Assembly (NCBI RefSeq): GCF_029227915.1
Contig: NC_079883.1
Span: 21,762,001-21,826,000 of the forward strand
From: Hydractinia symbiolongicarpus
Taxonomy: Eukaryota; Cnidaria; Hydrozoa; Anthoathecata; Hydractiniidae
DNA length: 64,000 bases
Direction of reading: 5' to 3'
In this document: positions 55,667 to 64,000 of the stretch, one piece after another
Numbering within the stretch: the stretch's first letter is position 1
Layout: the number at the start of each line of letters is the position of its first letter
The notes under the pieces: model-generated
Seen by the model: only the letters and a program-made list of their open reading frames with translations
What the model was told of the DNA's origin: nothing
Database searches by the model: none
Made by a program: the position numbers and the translations under genes

Positions 55667-56958
55667 TGCTTAAAGAGGAGGCGTTGGAAATTAAGGAAAA
55701 ACTTCAGAACAGCGATTTTGATAATTTCTCCGCCTCTGACGGTTGGTTGGATCGTTGGAAAACAACATATTCCGTCAAAGAACGTCGTATTGTTGGTGAA
55801 GCTGGTGACGTTTCTACAGAAACGGTTACTTCCTGGATGGAGAGGATCAAAGAATTGGTTGAAGGTTATTCACTAGAAAATATTTGGAACATGGACGAGT
55901 CTGGCTGTTTTTTTAAAGCTCTACCGGCCAAAGGGTTAGTGGAAAAAGGAAAACAAGCAAAAGGTGGGAAAAAGTCAAAGCTTAGATTAACTGTCGCTTT
56001 TTTTGTAAATGCAGCTGGGGAAAAGATCGACCAGCCTGTTGTTATCTGGAAGAGTAAAGTCCCGCGTTGTTTTAAAAAATTGAAAGATCCATCGCGTCCA
56101 GCTAACGTTCACTACTTTTCAAATCCTAAATCTTGGATGACATCTCAAGTAATGGAAACTGTACTGGCACGTTTTAACAGAAGACTTTTATTTGAGGACA
56201 GAAAAGTTATTCTTTTTCTGGACAACGCCACCTGTCATCCGGAGTCAATGATAGGCCAGTTTTCACAAATCAAAATCATTTTCTTACCGAAGAACACAAC
56301 TTCAAGGCTTCAACCACTCGATGCGGGGATCATCCAAAACTTCAAGGTGAAGTACAGAAAAAGACTGGTCAAATACGTGCTTGCAAGGATCCAGGAGAAT
56401 AAATCTGCAACTGAAATTATCAAGAGCGTAGACATACTTATGGCTATTCAATGGGTTCAAGATGCGTGGAAAGAAGTAACCAACTTGACCATCAAAAATT
56501 GTTTCGAGAAATGTGGCGTAGTTCAAGGAGAAAGTGAATTGATGGAAGATCAAGAAGATGACTTGGAATTTGAAGCTCTGGTGAAGGAATTAACTGAAGA
56601 TATGTCTGCTGCAGAATACATCGATTTTGACGCCGATGTTCCAGCTTCGGAGCCAAGAATTAACGAATTAGAAATAAATTGGCGACATCAAATCCGAGAA
56701 GCTAGCATTAACGCAATTGAAAATCCAGAGATGGCATGTCAGGTCGAAGAGATTTCCGAGGATGATGATGAGAGTGAAGACGTGGTTGAAGAAGAAATGC
56801 TTGGTTTCACCGAGCTAATCACTATGCTTGATAAAATTAAGCGATCTACTATTTTTGATGATACATGCCAAGAAATGTTGTCAACCATTACGAAAAAGAT
56901 TGAGGAACTTCAGCTTCAAAATAGAAAACAATCCTCAATCAAAGATTATTTTAAATAG
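55666..56958 (+). pseudogene. Pogo transposase, DDD catalytic part
   Basis: 430 open codons. The second DNA-binding domain is at residues about 1-50 (DGWLDRWKTTYSVKER). The catalytic triad is visible as MDESG (Asp77), FLDNATCHP (Asp186) and RLQPLDAGII (Asp219), the DDD pattern of pogo/Tigger in the Tc1/mariner superfamily. The C-terminal third is acidic (SEDDDESEDVVEEE) and ends in a SSIKDYFK tail like that of related elements. The region is fully open apart from the upstream frameshift, so the copy is young. Whether a shorter protein is translated from the ATG at 55666 is unknown. Confidence 0.9.
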
Positions 56959-57327
56959 GGAGAAAAACGTGTATTGAAAGACCTATAAGATAAATGAAAT
57001 ATATCTTCGTAATATAACTTGGTTTCTTAGTTTATATCCTTAGCAACACTTAAAGGTTGGTTGCAACACCGACAAATTTGAGCTGCTAAACTTACTTTAC
57101 ACAGCCAACTTGGGTTCTTTGCTCGATAAGCTAAATCTATTGATGTTGCCGTCTACCCTAGTGTTGCAAGTCACCCCATGATACCCGCCAGTACTACAAA
57201 AAAAGCTTTTTTGGTCAAAATTAGGTCTAAAACTAATTTTTTGGTCAACTTCCTATAAAGCGGACATCCCTCTAAAGCGGACACTTTTTTTTGCACCAAT
57301 GGTGTCCGCTTTAGAGGGATTCCACTG

Positions 57328-57831
57328 TATTTTTATTGTTGGGCCACTAATGAAATATTTGAATAGCGGTTCATCGTACTTGTTTCAAGGTTATGATTCG
57401 AATTATCAATTTTACAGCACAAGATTTGTAACATGGAATTTACAGAATTTCAAGGACATTCAGTTGCTACTTTTTTTAGCGTAGCGTTATACATTTTCAT
57501 ATATCATTGTAAATGTATAACTGCATGTAAAATTAATAATTTTATTCAGAAAATACAGCATATTCACTTAAAATTCCAGGACCTCAGTCTACGTGGAACA
57601 AATTGGAGACTTTTCAGGGTATTGGATACCCTGGGTTACCTAGTTATATGGCCAATGAAAAAGTTATTAGAGTAGAAAAAAAAAACAATAAAAAATATAT
57701 TCATTTCATCAACCGCAGAAGTTTTCTCGCGCAAAAAAGTAAATCAAATTAACAACTTTAAGCATGTATACATTAAGAACGAAGATCTTTAAGGCGGACA
57801 ATTTCTATTTAATTTATTCAAGTTTACACAT
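57328..57831. other. Spacer between the pogo element and the eEF1-gamma 3' end
   Basis: No gene. It presumably includes the eEF1-gamma 3' UTR and polyadenylation site on the minus strand. I see nothing else in it. Confidence 0.4.
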
Positions 57832-60800
57832 TTATTTGAAGCATTTGTAATCTACAGGTTGGTTCTCTCCGAAGAATTCTCCTTCCCCAGCACAGTGGCC
57901 TTCTATTATCTTTTTATCTTCGGCATTGTTGTGGTCTAGCTGACGGAAGTTATAATGTTCGGCATCAGTACTCCAATCTGGATTGAGCTAAACAAGGAAA
58001 ACAACTATGCAAAAAAACAACCCATATCATGAAACCTGCAGAAAACCTCCAACATTTCATATCAAGAAACTGTCTTCTCTACATTAATAATACCTGTACC
58101 CAAAAAGTTGTGTTAAAAACTATAACGTGATATTTATAGAACAGGAGAGCACGTGGATTTTCACGGGTTAACAACTAGTATAGTGACTTCATAGTAAAAG
58201 TGTGACTTCATAGTAAACAAATTTTTTAAACTGGTCTTACAAAAAAAGCATTCTTTAATCCGCGGTGTAACCACACTCCTCTTATGCTATGACCCTTCGT
58301 TTCTTTACATATATTGATAACACCAAAGCTGTGTTTGTGCAGCCCTTCAATTCGTTGAAAAAACCCATTAACCGCGTTTGTTGCTAAAAATTCTAACGTT
58401 TGCTCCTCAGGATACTTGTATTCACAGTACCAGAAGCTGTATGCCTTGGGATCAAAATGTTCCCACAGCCATGGTAGGGAAACTTCGACTTCGTTGTTGG
58501 AGTACATTTTCTTCCACGTGTCCATTATAAAGTCACTAAAGGTAACATAATGTACAAACAACTGCTTAAAATTCAACGCAGACTAAACCTAATTTAAAGT
58601 AGGCAATACAAGATTCATTTTGAAGATTCAAATTTTCCAGATTCGACAAATTTTACTGTATATCACCCTTTTTGTATCTCGAAAGTTGGATATGCTCAAC
58701 TTGTCAGATTTTTTTTTAAAAAAGTGGACCAACCAGAGCTTCACAATTGCATCAAAAAATTGAAACCAATAACTCTTTGAAATATATTCGAATTCTACCA
58801 GTGGAATCAAAAAAGGGTGATATCCAATCAGATTTGTAGAATTCGACAAAATGCATAGTGTATTTTACCTGCTGATGGGTCCTTACAATATTTTCTGCCC
58901 CTCAATTTAAGGCGGGTGTATAGGTGCGTACAATTTTGGAAGCAAATGAAAGCAAATTTAGTTGTGCAACATGAATTAAATATAATACATAGTCAGGGAA
59001 ATTGAGGAGAGTGTTATGTTAGCAGCTTAAAAAAAGCAGCTGTAACCAAATGTGAGATTTCGCTCAACTGACATACAAAATGAATTGAAATAACACGAAT
59101 CATACTTTATCTTTATTATGAAAATGGGTTTATTGATTACCCAGTTTCTCTCTTGTTTATTTAACATGCAGCTTGCCTTAATCACATTGAGTGGTTAAAT
59201 AAAAAAAACAATGCTAAAAATTATCAAGCAAAAACTTTTCAGAAATTACCCATGAGCTATAAAAGAGTAAAAATTAAAAACATATATCTATATATATATA
59301 TAGTTGAAAACAATTTGTGTTACATGCATCACATCACACTATTCCTAAAAAGCATTAATTGTTGCGTGCTAACAATATTTTTTTTTGCATCAATAAGAAA
59401 GAAGGAGAACGAAGTATATGTACGAGTTGATCTTTGTATTGTGATTGCTACAAATGGAAAACATTTAATTACATTTATTGGGGTGCAGCTATTAGTGTAG
59501 CACCTAAAGTGAATTGTTACCTTTTTGGAACATCAGCAAAGTAATCGATTTTCTTTTTCGGTGCAGGTGCTTCCGCAGCCACTTCCTTTGGTTTCTCCTC
59601 CTTTTTTTCCTGTTTCGGTTTTGGTTCTTTGCCTAAAAGGAAAGCTGATTCATTGAAAAATAAGTTTTTACAAATGATGGCAAAAATTGTGTTATTAGTG
59701 AAGTGTATTAGTGACAAACAGAGATAAGAATTAAAATTTTTGAAACACATCTTATACCTTTTTTTGGGTGGAGCTCATTATAACGTTTTGAATCAAACAC
59801 AGCCATTTTTTCACACAATTTAACATCACCAATAACATTTTTAAAGATTGGTTGATTAATGCAAGTTGTAAACCATCTGTTCACATTACCATATGGCTCT
59901 CGAAAGTTATCATCAAAGACCTAGAATATAAATTTCATTAAAACCTGTTACCATTTCTATTTTAAAAGAAAGCTGGTTAGAAGATGCCCTTGATGCTTAA
60001 TTGGGACTGTTATACATTAATCTTGTTAAGCCATCAGTATTTGAAAGTTCGTTAATCAAAAAGTGCAACTTCAGAATATTACCTTTGATATCGTGACATT
60101 ATGCTTGGATAAAAAAGAAAAAGAAAAGTATTGAACATTTTTTTGTAACCTGATTGTGACAATAAAAATAAAGATATTCTCAAAACTGCACAATTTTATT
60201 GATGACAATGACAACATCTCACATGTGCGACAATGGCTGAAGCCTAGATTTGTCTCTTCTTTGTGTTAACATTATTTTTTAAATTATTCAATTTCTATGC
60301 TTTTCCAGAAAATTGTTTGATTTGCAAATTCACTTTTATTCACTTTTTCCAACTCTTGATAAACAGATCTATCATAAAATATTGTTTTTGAAAGAGTTTT
60401 TTTGTTTTTTAAATTAATAATTTGGATTTTTTTTTTGGATTTTACTGAAAAGTTGCTTTCGTGACTTTTAGTTCTTCTTATCTTCACATATATAATTTAT
60501 TTTCTCTCATTTCCTTATGCGCACTGATATTTACTTGGTTAAAAATGTTTGGAAGGGAAACAAATGCTACACTGTACTAATATGTAAACTTATTTGGGAG
60601 GAGGTGCACTTTAATGCAAAGTTTATTTCTACAGTTAATTCTCCTGACTTTGTTTACACTGAATTCTTCATCACATCATTTCTAATTGCTTTGTTTTGCA
60701 TAAAACTAGTTTATTAAAAGTAAACAAAAATAGGACGCACATTTTTACTTTTCATAGTTTGCATCCCCACTAACGGCTATTGTGAAAGGTTATTCTAAAT

Positions 60801-62669
60801 ATCATTGAAATGTTTATTGACAAAAGCATTTTCCTTAAAGTAGTTATGTCATTGACTCGCTCCCCCAAAATTTTTGCATAGCACAACGTAGTTGTGATAA
60901 TTGCTGGGCACATCATATTTAAAACCTGGAATTTAAAAAGAAAAAATCAAACTCTAACCTGCACATACAGGGTAAGCAGGGAACAACAAACAGCAATATC
61001 AGCTAATGTTACTCGTTCACCAACCAGGAAGGTTCTTGTCAATAGAAAGTCATTCAATAAAGACATACATTTTTTGACATGGTTTATGGCCTTTTCAGTT
61101 TCTTGTTTATTATATTGTTTGAATCCAAGAGTTGGAAAAGTCCATGTGCATGCTGATGGAAGAATCTCATTTTCTGCGAATGAAATGTATTCTTGTACCA
61201 AAGCTTGGTCAACAGCATTTGACCCACCACGTAGCGTCTCATTTGCTACATAAAAAGCAATAGCATTACTCTCAGCTAAGCAAATCCCACTTCCATCTTC
61301 AAATGCTGGCACCTAAAAAAAGAAATGTTTATCAGGACAGAAAAGATAAGATTTTGCCGGCTACTGTTAGTGTTCCGTTCATATTGAGAGAAATGTCTAA
61401 TAGTGAATAATTTGACATTCCCCTACATTTAATAGAAAGGCTTTGTGATTATTAGTCAAAAAAAAATTAATGAAGCAAGTGGAATTGCCACACTGGTACT
61501 AGTCGTTTTTGTGCAGATAATTAAGTATTTAATATGAGAACGGTATATATATATATATAGCTAGACAGGCCCATCAATAAGAAAATAACACCACAGCAAT
61601 AAATCGCTCCCCCAAAGTTACAATAATTTAAACTGGGCAAGCAATCTAAATAAATTTATCACAAAGTCTTTTTTATCTACTTCATTTTATTCTTTTAGCT
61701 ATATATTTATTTTGGTTATTTTTTTACTGTAAATAATAAGAAAGGGAACATTAATTTCCATGTGAGTTGAATTAATATTGCTCAGCCAGAAAAACTTTTT
61801 TTGGAATACACCTTTACGATAATTTAATTGTCCATGCGTTCCTACGGCTCTTCATCGTTTTACAATATCGAAAAAAAGAAGGTAAAAATCGTGTTTTTAT
61901 GAGAGTTTGTTAGAGACGAAACCGTGTTTTCTCCAGTTTTTAACTCATTAATAAACTCTTATAAGAGTGTGATGTTTACCTCCTCCGATCACTAAATAAG
62001 CTGCGATGGAGTGTTAGTTTTCCTAAATTATTGTAAACGTGTATTGGGGGAGCAATTAATGGTTCAGCTAGTTTCTCATTTCTCAAAATTGGGCGAGCCT
62101 TTGCGTGAGCAAGAGCAATACACTCAATCATAGTGCCGTGTTTTTCCTGCGCGCACAGAAATGGAGGTAACTTTTCCACTTAGTTTGTTTACATTTTTAC
62201 CTCCATTTCTGTGCATGCAATGGGCATTATGTAATCACTTAGATGTATGCGCAAGTAAATATTGGGACTGTGATTTCATGTATTGGTCTCCCCTTATTGA
62301 TAGGCTTGGCCAGCTATACACTAGCTGGTGAATTAACAATTTCTGTAAATGCTGATTTTACAATACTGATTTTACAATACTGTCTGTCCTACCTGTCCTA
62401 ACGGAAACTTCTTCAAAAAATCTGTTGTAGCATTGGTTTTGCCAAATTCAAAGTTCGGATCAACTTTTACATCAGCTCCACTGTAGCCAGCCGCAATAAG
62501 TATTTTGTATGCTCTATGGCTTTCTGGATAGGTGAACAGTGTCTACAAATATAAAAAAATAAGATTAACGATTACAGTAATTAGGATCAATAAATTTTAA
62601 GGGTGTGGATTAAAAAGATATCTGTAGATTTTCAACTCAATGGGTTATTCTACTTACTCCAGTCACCAT
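57832..62669 (-). CDS. EEF1G: Translation elongation factor 1 gamma, 7 exons
   Basis: eEF1-gamma is the structural subunit of the eEF1B complex and anchors the nucleotide exchange factors that recharge eEF1A. Exons, 5' to 3' on the minus strand: 62669-62658 (12 nt, MVTG), 62542-62393, 61312-60959, 59920-59758, 59632-59521, 58535-58241, 57987-57832. They sum to 1242 nt, 413 aa (human 437). The N-terminal glutathione-transferase-like domain (residues 1 to about 220) has [34 protein letters not shown] and WTFPTLGF. A short Lys/Glu/Pro-rich linker ([15 protein letters not shown]) follows. The conserved C-terminal domain (about 265-413) has [18 protein letters not shown] and GVWLHRGL, ending DYKCFK. 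The linker is about 25 residues shorter than in human. All phases close, with no sign of decay. MITEs sit in intron 2 and a mini-Helitron in intron 6. Confidence 0.96.
58080..58179 (+). mobile_element. Mini-Helitron in eEF1-gamma intron 6
   Basis: The end CACGTGGATTTTCACGGGTT followed by AACAACTAGT at 58170-58179 matches the mini-Helitrons at 9531-9806, including the hairpin before CTAGT. The 5' part (ATTAATAATACCTGTACC) is a degenerate form of their start. Confidence 0.5.
61608..62060. mobile_element. About 450-bp MITE in eEF1-gamma intron 2
   Basis: GCTCCCCCAAAGTTACAATAATTTA at the left is matched by an inverted, slightly longer copy at the right (TAAATTATTGTAAACG, then ATTGGGGGAGC). The inner region has no coding capacity. 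A single GCTCCCCCAAAATTTT motif at 60860-60875 may be another fragment of the family. Confidence 0.6.
62159..62211. repeat. 14-bp inverted repeat
   Basis: AGAAATGGAGGTAA at 62159-62172 and TTACCTCCATTTCT at 62198-62211 are perfect inverted copies separated by 25 nt, beside the MITE in eEF1-gamma intron 2. Confidence 0.65.
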
Positions 62670-64000
62670 CTTGGTTTCGGATCAAATTAAAAGGAAATAT
62701 GTATAACGCCAAGTCGAATTTATGAGCCACCATTTTAGCTTTCATTACGTCATCGTAGTGCTGGGGAGGCGGGCGTCAGTGCGAACTTGTTTTTAGCAAA
62801 TTCCTCATTATATCGAACAAAATGTCTCGGTCCTTTGATTTTTGCTAACAAAGCTCTCATAAAATACCTCTATTCAACGAACTCGCTTTTAACGAATTCT
62901 TCATTAAATCGAACAAAAATATCTTAACACAACGCCTGATTTACCCTCAAAAGAGCGAATAGTACGACACTTTAGAATCTGAATGCTTTGAATCACCAAA
63001 ATCGAATCAGCGGCATTCGAAATTCAATTAAATCACTCCAATCCGATTTGGATGAGCTGCGATTACTTGACCAATGATTGGTTCCTGATGAAACAACTGC
63101 CGAAGATTATACTGACACTGATGAAAATTTGCAATAGAGTCTGTACTGATTGACGACGAAGAGATTTTAGGTCAGTACAGGGAAACCCCAAACGTAGATG
63201 ACGATACTAACGATGCTAAAGAGAACGTAGTGGAAATCGAACCTCCAAACAAACCGTCCCGATCTGAAATATACGTAGCTATGGAATTACTTCAGAGATG
63301 CAGCCTTTTTGAGGAGGAAGAGGTAGCATTCAATATGAGAAGGCATCTGGACCTAGTATACGATAAATGTCAAGAATCGAAAAATCAAACAACCATTGAA
63401 AATTTCTTTCATAGACTTTAATTCTTTATGTAACTGTTCATATAACTCTTTATAATTATTAAACTAAGCAGTACTAAAAAATCGTGAATTTATCAGATTT
63501 AAACCCTTTTTCGAAAAGTTCGCTTCGAATGCCTCATTATAGCGAACTGAATTGCTCGCTAAGCCTTCCCTAAACATTTTTTTAAAAAAAATATCAAATA
63601 ACAATCTTGTTTTTTTCTTTCCTTTATAAAACCTATTCGTTGCACTGAATTTGTTGTTTTTTACGACATAACAACAGTAAAGTGAGTATTTGAACATCAA
63701 AGCATAACCTATTAAAATATAACATTCTAAATACCTTTTGCATTTAGTCAATTTTACTTATTTTCTGTATATACCGTAACAAATGTTTTTCTTCTTGTCT
63801 TGTACACCTGCTTGAGCTGTCTTTATGTTCATAGACGGAGTAGAACATTTAATAACGAGTTTTTTTACCTAAACAATGTCGAAAGGCTCTCAACAGTCCA
63901 CGTTAAACGTCTAAAAACATACTTGCGCTAAACCATGAGAAATAACAGACTAAATCACCCAAGGTTTTACATGTTTACAAGCACAGAAAAAATTATCTGG
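62670..64000. other. eEF1-gamma upstream region
   Basis: The first 100 bp upstream of the ATG must hold the eEF1-gamma promoter or 5' UTR; I see no definite terminal oligopyrimidine or TATA signal. A pogo relic occupies about 62777-63550. The remainder to the window end shows no gene. Confidence 0.4.
62777..63550 (+). mobile_element. Pogo/Tigger-type relic with transposase C terminus only
   Basis: The open frame 63230-63421 includes AMELLQRCSLFEEEEVAFNM, then RRHLDLVYDKC and a terminal TIENFFHRL, like the C-terminal tail of Tigger/jerky transposases. Both flanks carry CCTCATTATA-CGAAC and ATTCTTCATTAAATCGAAC blocks, the expected subterminal repeats. The ends (CAGTGCGAAC at 62777; GCGAACTG at 63542-63549) are degraded and TA duplications are not obvious. 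Catalytic and DNA-binding parts are absent. Confidence 0.6.

Larger units (their letters stand above)
54509..57327 (+). mobile_element. Near-complete pogo/Tigger DNA transposon, 2819 bp, with divergent cargo ORF
   Basis: The inverted ends, CAGTGGAATCCCCCTAAAGCG and (right, reverse-complemented) CAGTGGAATCCCTCTAAAGCG, extend 27 bp with one mismatch. TA lies directly outside both ends. Multiple CTATAAAGCGGACA blocks lie inside both ends (54530-54715 and 57250-57315), probable transposase sites. It carries a transposase in two frames on the plus strand and a HIRAN-domain ORF on the minus strand. Clean ends and a nearly open transposase indicate recent activity. Confidence 0.93.

Noticed and set aside
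56302-56553. Minus-strand 83-codon frame inside the pogo transposase
   Set aside because: It is an antisense shadow of the catalytic region, unlike the HIRAN ORF, which lies outside the transposase coding region.

Overview
The window is animal nuclear DNA: AT-rich, with multi-exon genes carrying GT-AG introns, long introns, and dense mobile-element debris. The mix of gene families and repeats (pogo/Tigger elements, a HIRAN-domain ORF, mini-Helitrons starting TCTATATTATAATAC, tRNA-derived SINEs) suggests an early-branching invertebrate. A cnidarian, perhaps a hydrozoan, is my best guess, but this is inference and not proof. I rebuilt exon structures by hand from splice sites, codon phase and remembered family features. 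For six of the seven genes the phases close without adjustment. One junction in the gene at 47.5-50.1 kb is uncertain.

Layout. 1.8-11.7 kb (+): FIBP, 11 coding exons. 14.3-22.4 kb (+): a complete alpha-actinin, 17 coding exons, 880 aa. 27.4-28.4 kb (-): a two-exon gene of 175 aa that I do not recognise. 31.5-38.6 kb (+): B4GAT1-type glucuronyltransferase, 8 coding exons including a 31-nt micro-exon. 40.9-45.8 kb (+): COX16, 3 exons, 106 aa. 47.5-50.1 kb (+): a SAXO5/TEX45-like candidate axonemal microtubule protein. 57.8-62.7 kb (-): eEF1-gamma, 7 exons, 413 aa. The neighbours share no pathway (growth-factor binding, cytoskeleton, dystroglycan glycosylation, complex IV assembly, cilia, translation). 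This is ordinary eukaryotic gene order with no operon logic.

Between and inside the genes are many mobile elements. A nearly intact pogo/Tigger transposon (54.5-57.3 kb) has 27-bp inverted ends and a TA duplication. Its DDD transposase is broken by one frameshift. On its opposite strand it carries an intact HIRAN-domain ORF whose first ATG lies 5 nt from the transposase start. There are further pogo relics at 24.0-25.1, about 53.8-54.2 and 62.8-63.5 kb. Others are 5'-truncated LINE copies with (ATG)n tails (6.9-8.2, 17.7-18.1, 28.45 kb), mini-Helitrons (9.5-9.8, 58.1 kb), a foldback-like element with repeat-array ends (31.76-33.14 kb), a TTAA-flanked element with a second inverted-repeat element nested in it (51.6-53.6 kb), several MITEs, SINEs, and a PIF/Harbinger relic.

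The most interesting items are the divergent HIRAN ORF carried inside the pogo transposon, a hammerhead-ribozyme-like core at 26.17-26.20 kb, the foldback element, and the unrecognised gene at 27.4-28.4 kb.
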